From Prevotellaceae bacterium UBA1746 (GTDB lineage: Bacteria > Bacteroidota > Bacteroidia > Bacteroidales > Bacteroidaceae): a DNA stretch of 64,000 bases. The notes beneath the pieces were generated by a model. The model did not search any database. It was given only the letters and a program-made list of their open reading frames with translations, and had not been told where the DNA came from. The stretch is taken from positions 1 through 64,000 of the forward strand of contig CAJPJR010000003.1 in assembly GCA_905369775.1 (NCBI GenBank), read 5' to 3'. Both the position numbers and the translations under genes were made by a program. Of this stretch, positions 26,706 to 36,236 are shown piece by piece (the stretch's first letter is position 1; each line of letters starts with the position of its first letter).

Positions 26706-28805
26706 TCATCGGCGCGGTCGCGGACGGATGTGGGCAAAGATGCCGCCGGCGGGAGGAGTGGGTTTGTCGGCGGGACGATTGAGCTCGGGGTAGGCGATGC
26801 GCGTGTGATAGATCACTTTGAGGCTGTCGATGAAGGTCTGTTTGGCCTCGGCGATGTCGCGGAAGGTGATGGGGCAGTTGGCAAAAGCGCCCGAAGCCAC
26901 CTGTCCGTCGACGATGCGATTGACCAATTCGGTGATGGATTCCACACTGTAGTCTTTCAAGCTGCGAGAAGAAGCTTCGACCGCGTCGGACATCATGAGA
27001 ATGGCCTGCTCGAGCGTGAAAGGATTGGGGCCGGGATAGGTGAAGAGGGCTTTGTCGACGTGCTCCTCCCCCTTTTTGTTCACCGCCTGGATGTAGAAGT
27101 ATTTCACCATCGAGGTGCCGTGGTGGGTGAGGATAAAATCTTTGATCACCTTGGGGAGTCTGTGCTTTTCGGCCAGGTGCACGCCCTCGGTGACGTGCGA
27201 AATGATGATTTTGGCCGATTCCTCTTCCGAGAGCTTGTCGTGGGGATTGATGCCGCCTTGGTTTTCGGTGAAGTAGCCGGGGTTGATGAGCTTGCCGATG
27301 TCGTGGTAGAGGGCGCCGGTGCGCACCAATTGCACCTTGGCTCCGATTTTGGCCGCGACCTCTGCCGCGAGGTTGCCCACTTGAATGGAGTGGATGAAAG
27401 TGCCTTGGGCTTCTTTGGCCAGGCGGCGGATGATGGGCAGATTGGTGTTGTTGAGTTCGATGAGCGTCACGCTCGAAGTGAAGCCAAAGGTCTTCTCAAT
27501 GAGATAGAGCAGGGGGTAGGTGAAGAGCAACGCCACGCCCGAGATGGTCACGTCGCGATACCACGAGCGGTCGACGGCGGCGAGACTCCCGGTCTGGGCG
27601 AGTTCGAACACCAAACCGGTCACCCAGGTGCAGAGTGTCACGATGAGCGAGGTGAGAAAGATCTGCGAACGCTCGGTGAGATCCTTGATGCAGTAGATGC
27701 CCACCACGCCGGCCACGAGTTGCGTGAGGAGAAATTGGTAGCCGTTGTGGAGTGGCAGCGAGGCCACGAAGATCGTCATCACATGGGCCATGAAAGCGGT
27801 GCGCGTGTCGGTGAAAACGCGCAGCACAATGGGCAGCATGGCGAAGGGAATGATGTAGACGGAGAAGAATTTGTAGGTGAAAAGTAGATAGGTGAAGAGG
27901 GGAAAGAGCGTGATGAGCGAGAAAATGAGGTAGACCGTGTGGGGCGACCGGTAGAGATCGCGGCGGAAGAGCTGGAGGTAGGCGACCAGCAGAGCAAAGA
28001 AGGCGGCAATGATGCCAAACTGCCCCAGGAGTATGAATTGGGCGCTGTTGCCCTGCTCTTTTCGGCGCTCGGTTTCGTTTCGCAAGGAGTCGAGAATGGC
28101 TTTCTGTCGGGCGGTGACGCGCTCACCGCGGTCGACGATGCGCTCGCCGCGCAGCACCAGTCCCGTACTGCTCGAGATGCCGGAGAGGAGTTCGGCTTTT
28201 CCCTCCTGGCTCTTGATGCTGTCGAAAACAAGGTTGGCGCTGATGTACTTATGGAGCTGCAATCGCGTCATGAGTTCGCGCGAATAGTGCTCGTCGCCCA
28301 TGATGTGCTCGTAGGCGCTGCGGGGCGAGAAGAGGGTGCCCACATCGCGCGAGACGGCATTGGTGCCGTTGACCACGCGCACGCCACAGGTGCCGGCGGT
28401 TGTGAGATGATTCATCGCATCGCTGCTGACAATGCCGGCGGCATAGACCTCTTGCAGCGCGCGCACGGCGTGTTGCACGTAGGCGTCGGGGACGCCGGCG
28501 AATTGTCCCGCAGCGCGGTCGGCTGTGAAGTTGTGCACTTGCTGACGGGCGGCGGCTTCGTTGAGATTATAGTAGGGATAGAAGGTGCGCAGGGCGCTGT
28601 CGCGCTCGCCGGCCAGCTGTTCGGCCGATTTGGAGATGGGAAATTCGAAATCGGCGATGAGCGGCGCATAGTTCCAGGGCTTCCCCACTTCGTATTCGTA
28701 GCCGAATTTGGAGTCGCGCGGCAGGGCGAGCAGCAAACAGGCGATGCTGATGGCACAAACGAGCAGGAGATTGAGCCGATGGTCGATGTGGAGTTTGAGC
28801 TTCAT
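26706..28805 (-). CDS. pgpH: PgpH-type 7TM-HD phosphodiesterase
   Basis: A 699-residue membrane phosphodiesterase. The order is a short cytoplasmic start, one membrane helix (LLLVCAISIACLLLAL), an extracytoplasmic 7TMR-HDED domain (about 30-265), a block of several membrane helices (about 275-470) and a cytoplasmic HD domain with LVRTGALYHDIGKL and further His/Asp residues (ILTHHGTS). In Gram-positive bacteria PgpH hydrolyses cyclic di-AMP; that activity is inferred here from domain architecture. ATG 28805 lies 22 bases after the predicted transcription start and gives the MKLKLHIDHR start. Confidence 0.9.
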   Translation of the reverse strand: MKLKLHIDHRLNLLLVCAISIACLLLALPRDSKFGYEYEVGKPWNYAPLIADFEFPISKSAEQLAGERDSALRTFYPYYNLNEAAARQQVHNFTADRAAGQFAGVPDAYVQHAVRALQEVYAAGIVSSDAMNHLTTAGTCGVRVVNGTNAVSRDVGTLFSPRSAYEHIMGDEHYSRELMTRLQLHKYISANLVFDSIKSQEGKAELLSGISSSTGLVLRGERIVDRGERVTARQKAILDSLRNETERRKEQGNSAQFILLGQFGIIAAFFALLVAYLQLFRRDLYRSPHTVYLIFSLITLFPLFTYLLFTYKFFSVYIIPFAMLPIVLRVFTDTRTAFMAHVMTIFVASLPLHNGYQFLLTQLVAGVVGIYCIKDLTERSQIFLTSLIVTLCTWVTGLVFELAQTGSLAAVDRSWYRDVTISGVALLFTYPLLYLIEKTFGFTSSVTLIELNNTNLPIIRRLAKEAQGTFIHSIQVGNLAAEVAAKIGAKVQLVRTGALYHDIGKLINPGYFTENQGGINPHDKLSEEESAKIIISHVTEGVHLAEKHRLPKVIKDFILTHHGTSMVKYFYIQAVNKKGEEHVDKALFTYPGPNPFTLEQAILMMSDAVEASSRSLKDYSVESITELVNRIVDGQVASGAFANCPITFRDIAEAKQTFIDSLKVIYHTRIAYPELNRPADKPTPPAGGIFAHIRPRPRR

Positions 28806-28831
28806 GGGCACTTTGAAATGGGTGTGTGGAG

Positions 28832-28862
28832 CAAATGTACGAATAAATCGCGGTAATGCAAA
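28832..28862 (-). promoter_or_regulatory. Promoter of pgpH
   Basis: On the minus strand, TTTG (28859-28862), a 19-nt spacer and TACATTTG (28832-28839). Leader of about 22 bases. Confidence 0.75.
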
Positions 28863-28898
28863 ACTCCCACGGTTCACGAAGCGAACCATGGGAGTGTT
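28861..28898 (-). terminator. Terminator after rpsO
   Basis: An imperfect 15-bp stem (28861-28875 with 28882-28898; one mismatch and one bulge). On the minus strand it ends rpsO and is followed by T residues. It overlaps the -33 element of pgpH. Confidence 0.6.
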
Positions 28899-28945
28899 TG
28901 TGAGTGCACTGCCGAGCAGTCGGCTGTGCGAGTGTGAGGCTTGGC

Positions 28946-29215
28946 TTATTTGCGCAGACCCAGTGCCTTGACAATGGCGCGATAGCGCTCGATGTCGCGG
29001 TCTTTGAGGTAGTTGAGCAGGGCGCGGCGCTTACCTACGAGCTTCACGAGAGCGCGTTCGGTCGTATGATCTTTACGGTTGGCTCTCATGTGTTCCGTCA
29101 GGTGGGAGATACGGTATGAAAACAAGGCAACCTGGCTCTCAGCGGAACCGGTGTCCGTGTTAGACTTTCCGTATTGTCCAAAGATCTCACTCTTTTTTGC
29201 AGAGTCTAAATACAT
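28946..29215 (-). CDS. rpsO: 30S ribosomal protein S15
   Basis: An 89-residue primary 16S-binding protein of the small subunit platform. The sequence shows the S15 hallmarks: GSAESQVALFSYRISHLTEH and HTTERALVKLVGKRRALLNYL. Length is exactly the family norm; the start MYLDSAKKSEIFGQYG fixes ATG 29215. It is monocistronic, with its own promoter (29269-29299) and terminator. S15 often represses its own translation through its leader; the 50-base leader here has no obvious known structure. Confidence 0.98.
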   Translation of the reverse strand: MYLDSAKKSEIFGQYGKSNTDTGSAESQVALFSYRISHLTEHMRANRKDHTTERALVKLVGKRRALLNYLKDRDIERYRAIVKALGLRK

Positions 29216-29268
29216 GGTGATATGAATTAGAATGGTTTGATTCGCGCACGAAAGCACGCGAGTTGGGG

Positions 29269-29299
29269 CAAAATTACGATGTTCTGCGCTAAGCACCAA
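29269..29299 (-). promoter_or_regulatory. Promoter of rpsO
   Basis: On the minus strand, TTG (29297-29299), a 20-nt spacer and TAATTTTG (29269-29276). Confidence 0.75.
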
Positions 29300-29476
29300 G
29301 CCTTTGCCTCATTTTTTGCGCTGCCATGCTCTACAAGTGGCGGTTTTGTCGCCACCGAGGGGCAAAAACGGGGTTCGGCACGCAGCTATCATATAGAAGA
29401 GGTGTCGACAACGATGAAGAGGTGCGGCCCACCGACGGGAAGTGCGTGCACCCGTGGGCGAGGTGGGTCGAAGCCT

Positions 29477-30796
29477 TCACCAAACGCCGCGCTTTTTGAG
29501 CGCGAAGTACTTGCGCACCACGTTGCCCGTGAGCTGTTCGGGTCGGGTGCAGAGGGCATGAATGCCATTGCGGCGGAGCAAATCGACCATCTGCTGCTTT
29601 TGCAGCACGAGTTCGGCCGTGAGTGCGTGCACCACGCGTTCGTTCGTGTTGCTCTCGGGAGGCAAAGCTGCGGTGGCCGCGGTGAGTTCGGCATCTTCGA
29701 AGAACACGACGACCAAAGCATGCTTCTTGGCAATGCGTCGCAGGTGGGGCAACTGCCGGCGGAAGGCGTTTTCGGTGAGGAAGTCGGTGAAGAGCACCAT
29801 CAGTGCGTGGCGTGGCGCCCGTGCTGCGAGGACCGAGGCCAATTGTGAGAAGTCGCTTTCGGCATAACGCGGTTGGAGGTGGTAGAGCTGTTCGAGGATG
29901 AGCCCGAGTTGCTTCGCACTTTTGCGCGGCGGCACCACGACGGGTGCATCGTGCCCGAAGGTGACGAGGCCCGCCAGGTCGTCGTTGTGCATTGCCGTGA
30001 ACGAAAGTTGGAGCGCCGCGTTGATGGCGTGGTCCACCAGGGTCATGTCGTCGAACCGTCGCTGCATGTGTCGGCCGTAGTCCACCAGGGTGTAAACCAA
30101 CTGCGAGCGTTCGTCGTCGAAATGGTTGACCATCACCTGTTGGCGGCGGGCGGTGGCCTTCCAGTTGATGCGTCGGAAGTCGTCGCCGCGGATGAACTCA
30201 CGGATTTCCTCAAACTCGGTGGAGTTGTCTACGGTGCGCACCAGGCGTTTGCCCACTTGCACGTCGTTTTTCAGGCGGTATTGCGCTTCGCGTTCGCTGA
30301 GGTGGCGAAATTCCGGATAGACTTTGACCTCGGTGCTACCACAGATGAGGAGGCGGCGCTCCCAGAATCCAATCACGGTGCGGGCGAAGACATAGAAGTT
30401 GCCGAAGGCGAAGTGTCCGCGTCGGTCGGGTCGGAGCCGATAGGTGAGCTCTTTGGTTTGTCCGGGGCGCAGTGCCATGTGTCGGTCGGGAAGCGGCGAC
30501 GAAGCCATGTCTTCCGGCAGTTCGTCGAGGGGAAGAATGCGCGCCGTGAGCCGCGAAGTGTTGCGCACCACGAGTCGCACGGGGTTTTCGGCCCCAAGGC
30601 TCAGGCGCGGATCCACTTCTCGCCGGCCCTCACACTGGAGGGAGAGCAGAGCGAAGACCGCATCGAGCACAAGGGCCGCAGCCAAGAGCGCGAGGAGGAC
30701 GAGCGCCAGCGTGTAGAGCGGTGACCAGAAGAAGCCGACGGCCGAAAGCAGGGCCACGACGGCCGAGAGCACAAAGAATCGCGGGGTGAGAAACAT
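29477..30796 (-). CDS. DUF58 domain protein
   Basis: A 439-residue membrane-anchored protein. Two hydrophobic segments at about 8-25 and 28-50 precede a beta-rich region and the DUF58 signature near residue 195 (EFEEIREFIRGDDFRRINWKAT, quoted in part: DDFRRINWKAT), then a von-Willebrand-A-like fold. DUF58 proteins pair with MoxR ATPases in a chaperone-like system. It is the last gene of the SpoIIM-to-DUF58 cluster, 30 bases after the MoxR gene. Its precise client is not known. Confidence 0.9.
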   Translation of the reverse strand: MFLTPRFFVLSAVVALLSAVGFFWSPLYTLALVLLALLAAALVLDAVFALLSLQCEGRREVDPRLSLGAENPVRLVVRNTSRLTARILPLDELPEDMASSPLPDRHMALRPGQTKELTYRLRPDRRGHFAFGNFYVFARTVIGFWERRLLICGSTEVKVYPEFRHLSEREAQYRLKNDVQVGKRLVRTVDNSTEFEEIREFIRGDDFRRINWKATARRQQVMVNHFDDERSQLVYTLVDYGRHMQRRFDDMTLVDHAINAALQLSFTAMHNDDLAGLVTFGHDAPVVVPPRKSAKQLGLILEQLYHLQPRYAESDFSQLASVLAARAPRHALMVLFTDFLTENAFRRQLPHLRRIAKKHALVVVFFEDAELTAATAALPPESNTNERVVHALTAELVLQKQQMVDLLRRNGIHALCTRPEQLTGNVVRKYFALKKRGVW

Positions 30797-30826
30797 GGAA
30801 TGGGCGGGAGGCGAAGAAGGAGAGGA

Positions 30827-31795
30827 TTATTGCGGGATTTCGGTGGACTCAAGCAGCGCATCGACGATGCGTTTTGCGGTGTAACCGTTCATCTCGGCAT
30901 CGGGAGTGAGGGAGAGGCGGTGGCAGAGCACGGCAGGTGCCACGGCTTTCACGTCGTCGGGGATCACAAAGTCGCGACCGGCGAGCAGCGCAGTGGCCTT
31001 GGCGCAGCGCAACAGTGCGACGGTGGCACGCGGCGAAGCGCCCAGATCGAGTAGAGGTGAGGTGCGTGTGCCTTCGACCAGGCCGGTGATGTAGTGCAGG
31101 ATGCGCTCGTCGGTCACCACTTGGGGCAGCATTTTGCGCATCTCGAGCAGTTCTTCGGCCGTGATCACGGGCTCTTGAGCGCTCACGTCGCTCAGATTGC
31201 GGCCGGCATTGTAGCGATTCAGGATTTCGAGCTCCTCTTCGTGTGTGGGATAGCCCATTTCGACCTTCAGGAGGAAACGGTCGAGCTGCGCCTCGGGGAG
31301 ACGATAGGTGCCTTCCTGCTCCACGGGGTTTTGTGTCGCGATGACCAGATAGCAAGGGTCGAGCCGGCGGGTGTTGCCGTCGAGGGTCACCTGTCGTTCC
31401 TCCATCACTTCGAAGAGTGCCGCTTGGGTTTTGGCCGGAGCGCGGTTGATTTCGTCGACGAGCAGCACCTGGGTGAAGACAGGTCCCGGGTGGAAATCAA
31501 ACTGCTGGGTGCCGAGGTTGAAGATCGAGGTGCCCAAGACGTCGGTGGGCATGAGGTCGGGGGTGAACTGCACGCGGCGGAAGTCAGCACGAACGAGTCG
31601 GGCGAGGGTTTTGGCCAAGAGGGTTTTGGCCACACCGGGCACGCCTTCGAGCAGCACGTGGCCGTCGGCCATGAGCGCTGTGAGGAGCAGATGCACGGGC
31701 AGGGATTGTCCCACCACATTGTCGGCCACATGGGTGCGGAGCGTGGCGATGCGTTCGGAGAAAGCGGTGAGATCGAGGCGATTGTCGTTGGACAT
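30827..31795 (-). CDS. MoxR family AAA+ ATPase
   Basis: A 322-residue MoxR-type ATPase. Walker A is GVPGVAKTLLAKTLA (about 45-59), the MoxR-typical sensor block EINRAPAKTQAALFEVMEE follows, then ATQNPVEQEGTYRLPEAQLDRF. MoxR proteins act with DUF58/VWA partners in folding or metal-insertion of envelope or metabolic complexes. It lies 6 bases after DUF4350, so the genes are co-translated as one operon. Confidence 0.93.
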   Translation of the reverse strand: MSNDNRLDLTAFSERIATLRTHVADNVVGQSLPVHLLLTALMADGHVLLEGVPGVAKTLLAKTLARLVRADFRRVQFTPDLMPTDVLGTSIFNLGTQQFDFHPGPVFTQVLLVDEINRAPAKTQAALFEVMEERQVTLDGNTRRLDPCYLVIATQNPVEQEGTYRLPEAQLDRFLLKVEMGYPTHEEELEILNRYNAGRNLSDVSAQEPVITAEELLEMRKMLPQVVTDERILHYITGLVEGTRTSPLLDLGASPRATVALLRCAKATALLAGRDFVIPDDVKAVAPAVLCHRLSLTPDAEMNGYTAKRIVDALLESTEIPQ

Positions 31796-31801
31796 AAGAG
31801 G

Positions 31802-33265
31802 TCAGGTGTTAGGTTGCGATTGAAGAATGGCGAGCAAGAGCTGCGTGAAGTGCGAGTATTTTTGGAACTGCGAGCGAGTCACGAAGGGCACTCGGTTTTC
31901 GGTGTCGAGCAGTCCGTCGAGTTGTGCGAGTTGCTCGGCGAGATTGTCGTGTGGAAGGAGGCCGCGGGTGTCTCTCTCCGCGATTTGCGGCGCATAGTCG
32001 GCGAGACAGTCGTGCCGCTCGAATCGATATTCGTTTCGCAGGAGGTCGAGCAGCAAGTGCAGCTCGTTTCGCACGAGAGGAGTGTAGTTGTGCTTGTTTT
32101 TGAACAGTGTGCTGAGCTGTCGGGCGAAGGCCAGCGACGAATTGCGCACGCGAGGCAGGTAGCGCTCGGCGCGGAAGCGGCGGCGCGTGTTGAAGAGCAG
32201 TGCCAAAATGGCCATGCCGATCGGAATCCACAGCGCCAGACGCAGCGGCGGCCGCTCGATGAAGAAGGAGAACGGGGTGTTGTAGTCATCTTCTTGCGCA
32301 TCGCCGGACTTATTTTTGTAAGTAGCATTGACGAAGCACACCGGGCGGTTGTCGAGATCGGCCAGGAGGGGGCGTGCCAGTCCGCGCCATTGCGACACGG
32401 AGAACCCGTAGTTGGTGAACATTGCGCCGCCGGCGATCCACGTGATCGAGCCGCCCGAGGCAAACTCGTAGCGCAGGCCGTAGACGTTCCCGTCTTCGTC
32501 GGAGAGCACCACGCGGAGGGCCTGAGGTTGGTAGGTCGTGATGTTATCCTCCTGTCTTTCTTCTGTGCGCTCGAATTGCAAATCTGTGGGCTCGAATTGC
32601 AAAGACGAGATCGGGATGAAAATGTCCTGCGCTCCCGTTCGCCGGTGGCCGAAAGCCAGCGTGTTGTGGGCTTTCTTGGTGTCCAAGGAGACGAATGGGG
32701 CGCCGATCATGCAGTCGAACACCGTTTCCCGGCCGCCCTTTTCGCTCATGTCGATTTGTCCGTTGTCGTAGATGAGCGGAAAAGGCAGGAGTGTCCTTTT
32801 CCCCTTGGGCACGTTCTGTGCGTCGTTGAGATCAAGTTGCCAGTCCCCTCCGATACGATTGTCTGCCAGTCCGAAAAAGGAGTGGTCGATGACCGTCGTG
32901 ATGTGGGTGTTGTAGACAATGCGCCGGCCGTTGCGGGCCAATTGTGCCATGCGCTGCAGCTGTTCCAGATTGTTCTCCGCTGCGTAAAATTTCGTCGAGG
33001 GAAAGACAATGAGGTTCTCGTTCGAGTCGTTTTTCTCTTGTTGTTTCAGCGTCGAATCGAGGTCGTCGCTCACGCGATAGCCGTGGCTGAACGAATGGCT
33101 GAGCACATCGTGCATCACCTTTTGGGCAAAAGGCTCCTCGCTGTTCAGATCGATTGGGGACGTACTCCAATCGTAGGATTTCGGCACGAGCAAGGCGTAG
33201 AGCCCCACGCCGATCACCACGATGGCGAGGAAGGCGTAGAGGACGAAGTTAGACTCTTTTTTCAT
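31802..33265 (-). CDS. DUF4350 domain membrane protein
   Basis: A 487-residue protein with an N-terminal membrane helix (FLAIVVIGVGLYALLV), a large periplasmic part resembling DUF4350 (GATase-like fold: VFPSTKFYAAENNLEQLQ, GRRIVYNTHIT), a second membrane helix near residue 345 (LALWIPIGMAILALLF) and a cytoplasmic tail. Its start overlaps the DUF4129 stop by four bases. DUF4350 next to MoxR and DUF58 is a recurrent arrangement in Bacteroidetes and Actinobacteria. Role unknown. Confidence 0.8.
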   Translation of the reverse strand: MKKESNFVLYAFLAIVVIGVGLYALLVPKSYDWSTSPIDLNSEEPFAQKVMHDVLSHSFSHGYRVSDDLDSTLKQQEKNDSNENLIVFPSTKFYAAENNLEQLQRMAQLARNGRRIVYNTHITTVIDHSFFGLADNRIGGDWQLDLNDAQNVPKGKRTLLPFPLIYDNGQIDMSEKGGRETVFDCMIGAPFVSLDTKKAHNTLAFGHRRTGAQDIFIPISSLQFEPTDLQFERTEERQEDNITTYQPQALRVVLSDEDGNVYGLRYEFASGGSITWIAGGAMFTNYGFSVSQWRGLARPLLADLDNRPVCFVNATYKNKSGDAQEDDYNTPFSFFIERPPLRLALWIPIGMAILALLFNTRRRFRAERYLPRVRNSSLAFARQLSTLFKNKHNYTPLVRNELHLLLDLLRNEYRFERHDCLADYAPQIAERDTRGLLPHDNLAEQLAQLDGLLDTENRVPFVTRSQFQKYSHFTQLLLAILQSQPNT

Positions 33266-33933
33266 GCCTCACCTCCTTTCTTGCTTTGGTGTGGGTCGGT
33301 GTTTTTGTTTTGTTCGATGTGCCCCACCCACGTTCGGCATTCTGCCACGAGTTCGGCCGTGGCCTCATAGTGTCCGTAGCACACGTAGAGATAGTGGCGG
33401 GTGAGTCGGCGCATGGCGGGGGCTTCCCAGGCTTGTTCTTTCTCGAGCAGTCGCTCATAGTCCGAAGGGGTGCGCGCCGGCAGCCATTCCAGTCGTCCGC
33501 GGTCGCAGAGGGTGCGCAAAGCCGTGAGATAAAGCAGTTTCACCAGTTCGGGGAAATCCTGCTCTTCGTCAGCTTCTTGCAGTTCGTTGGGCAGATCGTG
33601 GGCATAGATGTCGGTGTCCACCGTCGATTCGTCCCAGGTGGGCGTTTTCCGCTTCAGGGCGAAGCGCTCTTTCAGGTAGTCGAAGAGTCCCGCTTTGTAG
33701 CAAATGAGCACAATGATGGCCACGCCGATGAGGATCGTGAGGGTTTTCGACAGCGTGGCGTGCTTCTCAAAGAAGCGGATGAGGGCACCGATCCAATCAT
33801 AGGACTTCTGGGTGACGTGTTGAGCCGTCTCGGGCGGCGGAGGCGGCGGTTCGACGTGGAGACGCCGTGCCAAGTCCTCGGCATAGCTTTGTGCCGGCGT
33901 GGGGACGGAGTCGTTGAGGTGAAATTGAGGCAT
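33262..33933 (-). CDS. DUF4129 domain protein
   Basis: A 223-residue protein with a proline-rich segment (EPPPPPPE near 30), one membrane helix (LTILIGVAIIVLICYKAGL, about 82-100) and a C-terminal cytoplasmic DUF4129 domain (PELVKLLYLTALRTLCDRGR, YERLLEKE, RRLTRHYLYVCYGHYEAT). ATG 33933 is preferred; an upstream TTG overlapping the previous stop is possible. It overlaps the DUF4350 start by four bases. It belongs to the SpoIIM-MoxR cluster; a role in osmotic or envelope homeostasis is only a guess. Confidence 0.8.
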   Translation of the reverse strand: MPQFHLNDSVPTPAQSYAEDLARRLHVEPPPPPPETAQHVTQKSYDWIGALIRFFEKHATLSKTLTILIGVAIIVLICYKAGLFDYLKERFALKRKTPTWDESTVDTDIYAHDLPNELQEADEEQDFPELVKLLYLTALRTLCDRGRLEWLPARTPSDYERLLEKEQAWEAPAMRRLTRHYLYVCYGHYEATAELVAECRTWVGHIEQNKNTDPHQSKKGGEA

Positions 33934-33962
33934 GAGCGCAACGTTTGTGCGAGAGAGGTGAG

Positions 33963-34817
33963 TCAAAAGGTGTCGAGGCGGCGGTAGAGTCCGCGATGGT
34001 CAGTGCAGTCGACCACGTGTCCGAGCATATAGGTGGAGATGACGAAGATGAACGTGATCGGAATTTGGTAGACACCCGCGACGAGCACGGTTGTGATCAC
34101 CTCGAACAGGCGAGGTGAAATGACGCTGTCGATGGCGTTTAAGTAAGCTTTGGGCAGGAACCCGGTCACTATTTCGATCCAACCGGAGAGTGAGATCAGC
34201 CAGCCCGATACGCCAACGGTGCCCATCCAAATGCCGAAGCAAAACAGCACGGAAAATAGTGGGAAAAGGCTTTCGCGGATCATTCGCGGCAGCATGGAGA
34301 GGAGCGATTCGCCGGGCGTCGGGCGAAAAACGAGCAGCAGTGGCGCGACAAAGCAGAGCAGTGCGACAAAGAACGACAGCCAGAAGTCGTCAACGGCTGA
34401 GCTGAAAAGCATCACCACTACGAGTACCACGGCCGAAAGGAACATGCGCAGCAGAGGCAGATGGCGGAAGCCGGGGAGCGAAACGAAGGAGGTTTCCCAC
34501 AATTCGCTGCGCGGTTCGAAAAGTTGGGCATTTTCGTCCGAAAGCTTCGCGTTTTCGTCGTCTCGGCCTGTGGTTTTGCGGAGCGCTTCGGTGCCCGCTT
34601 GGTCGTCGGCCAAGATTTGCTCGCTCAGATTCCACCACAACCAAAGCGTGCACACGATCAAGCCCAAACGGGGGAGGTCGAACCAGTGGAAGATCGCCAT
34701 CAGGAGGAGATTCACCGCCCAGATGCGCAACACCACGTTGCGGCGATGTTGCCAAAGCGAGAAGAGAGCGGTGGAGATGAAGGCGCCCCCGGGGCGCTCT
34801 TTATAGAGTGTGGCCAT
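33963..34817 (-). CDS. Conserved multi-pass membrane protein of the MoxR cluster
   Basis: A 284-residue integral membrane protein with about six hydrophobic segments (for example LLLMAIFHWFDL, LSAVVLVVVMLF, LLCFVAPLLLVF, FPLFSVLFCFGIWMG) and a soluble acidic loop near residues 70-110. No named family recognised. It overlaps the SpoIIM gene by 17 bases and precedes DUF4129, the slot occupied by an unnamed membrane protein in many Bacteroidales versions of this cluster. Confidence 0.7.
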   Translation of the reverse strand: MATLYKERPGGAFISTALFSLWQHRRNVVLRIWAVNLLLMAIFHWFDLPRLGLIVCTLWLWWNLSEQILADDQAGTEALRKTTGRDDENAKLSDENAQLFEPRSELWETSFVSLPGFRHLPLLRMFLSAVVLVVVMLFSSAVDDFWLSFFVALLCFVAPLLLVFRPTPGESLLSMLPRMIRESLFPLFSVLFCFGIWMGTVGVSGWLISLSGWIEIVTGFLPKAYLNAIDSVISPRLFEVITTVLVAGVYQIPITFIFVISTYMLGHVVDCTDHRGLYRRLDTF

Positions 34818-35763
34818 GTCGATGGAGTCTTTGAGGAAGGAAAATGGTGAGCCAGCTCACTAAGAGGAATCCGCCGATGACAAAGCTCACGCGCAGGAAG
34901 AGCGGTGCCTCGGTGTGGCGGGTGATGTAGGATTCGATCAGCGCGGCCACGAAGGTGAGGGGCAGCACGCCCATGAGCATGAGGAGTCCGCGGCGGGCAC
35001 TGTGGCGAAAGGCTTCGATGCGCGAGCGGCGTCCCGGGAAGAGCCAACCCGTGGCCAGGGCCAGTGACGCACCGCCTGTGAGAATGATGGTGGGAATCTC
35101 GAGCGAACCATGTAGATTCACCACAAAGAGTGCTTCGGTGACCGCGCCGTGCTGCATGAGAAAGGTTTCGAAGCAGCCGAACATCACGCCGTTGTAGAGA
35201 ATGATGAGCAGGGCACCCGGCAAGGCCATGAGGCCGAAAAGGAAGGTGCGCACGTCGATGAGGGCATTGTTGAAGAAGATGCCCCAAAACATGCCCAGCG
35301 CGTCTTTGTCTTTGTAGACCGCCATCGGGTCGCCCCGGGCTATGTTTTCGAGCGTCATTTCCACATAGTTGTTGCCGAGGATTTGGCGCGCGAAGTCGGG
35401 TTCCATCTGCTGTGTGAGCACGCCCACCAACGTGGCGATGAGGAAGACCACGAGCGAAATGAGGAGTTCGCGCCGCGAATAGTAGAAGGCCATCGGGATG
35501 TCGTACCTGAGTGTGCGCACCACCTCGCCCCAACGGTTGGGGCGTTGGCCGTAGACGTGCTGATGAAACCTACGTGCGATGCGTTCGAGGTAGTCGGTGA
35601 CGGGACTCTCGGCGAAATGCGTTTGGGCGAAGGCCAGATCGGTCGACACATCGAGATAGATCTCGGCGATATGGTCGGGATTGAGCGAGGCGATGGCTTG
35701 ACCTGAAGCTTCATATCGCTCCCATTTCTTGGTGTTGAGTCGTACAAATTCAGCTTCTCTCAT
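34801..35763 (-). CDS. SpoIIM-like membrane protein
   Basis: A 320-residue stage II sporulation protein M family member. A soluble N-terminal part (about 1-105) is followed by several membrane helices (LLISLVVFLIATLVG, FLFGLMALPGALLIILYNG, LASWL-type segments near the C-terminus) and the family-typical HGSLEIPTIILTGGASLALA block. In this non-sporulating lineage the name is historical; with RDD, DUF4129, MoxR and DUF58 neighbours it belongs to a membrane-associated MoxR system. It is the first gene of the minus-strand operon. Confidence 0.88.
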   Translation of the reverse strand: MREAEFVRLNTKKWERYEASGQAIASLNPDHIAEIYLDVSTDLAFAQTHFAESPVTDYLERIARRFHQHVYGQRPNRWGEVVRTLRYDIPMAFYYSRRELLISLVVFLIATLVGVLTQQMEPDFARQILGNNYVEMTLENIARGDPMAVYKDKDALGMFWGIFFNNALIDVRTFLFGLMALPGALLIILYNGVMFGCFETFLMQHGAVTEALFVVNLHGSLEIPTIILTGGASLALATGWLFPGRRSRIEAFRHSARRGLLMLMGVLPLTFVAALIESYITRHTEAPLFLRVSFVIGGFLLVSWLTIFLPQRLHRHGHTL

Positions 35764-35920
35764 GGGTTGGGGGCTATGGAGGAGTGTTTTTTATAGGAGG
35801 GTGTGGCGGTGCCGTTGCGCGTGGCGAGGATTGAGCGCAGCCCCCGAAGGTGCAGGCCGATTCGCCCGGGGCACCACGCTCCGGCCGAGGAAAGTTAGTG
35901 ATTCTGTGGCGGAGACGAGG

Positions 35921-35949
35921 CAAAAGTAGTAAATGTTTTGGTAAAACAA
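35921..35949 (-). promoter_or_regulatory. Promoter of the SpoIIM-DUF58 operon
   Basis: On the minus strand, TTG (35947-35949), an 18-nt spacer and TACTTTTG (35921-35928). Leader about 155 bases. Confidence 0.7.
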
Positions 35950-35971
35950 GGGGGTTTTGCTTTGAAAGATG

Positions 35972-35979
35972 TATTTTTG
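35972..35979 (+). promoter_or_regulatory. -7 box for RDD gene
   Basis: TATTTTTG, a perfect -7 box without a -33 TTG at the right distance. Distance to ATG 36237 is about 255 bases. Confidence 0.5.
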
Positions 35980-36236
35980 TGGCGTGGTATTCGCAATTGA
36001 GGGCAGTCGCCCCCCACATTTCTCAGCTTTCTTTAAACCCCGATGGTAGAGACGGTTGCATTCCACCGCTTCGGCGCAGCGTTCCGCCCCTCGTTGCCCG
36101 CCGCGTGCCACGGCCCTCGGCTTTGCGCCGGCACCACCCGAGTCGCTCGGTTCCGCATCCCGACTGTCCGCTCCGGGCGTCGGCCGACGTCTCCCCCACT
36201 CGCTTGTTTCACCCCCCCTTCTCTCCTTGTTTCGCC

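Larger units (their letters stand above)
35764..36236. other. Divergent promoter region, SpoIIM cluster / RDD
   Basis: A 473-base space without a gene. It holds the SpoIIM-operon promoter (35921-35949) and a -7 box for RDD (35972-35979), about 40 bases apart and pointing outward. The RDD leader would be about 250 bases and is G+C-rich, with no recognised riboswitch. Confidence 0.5.
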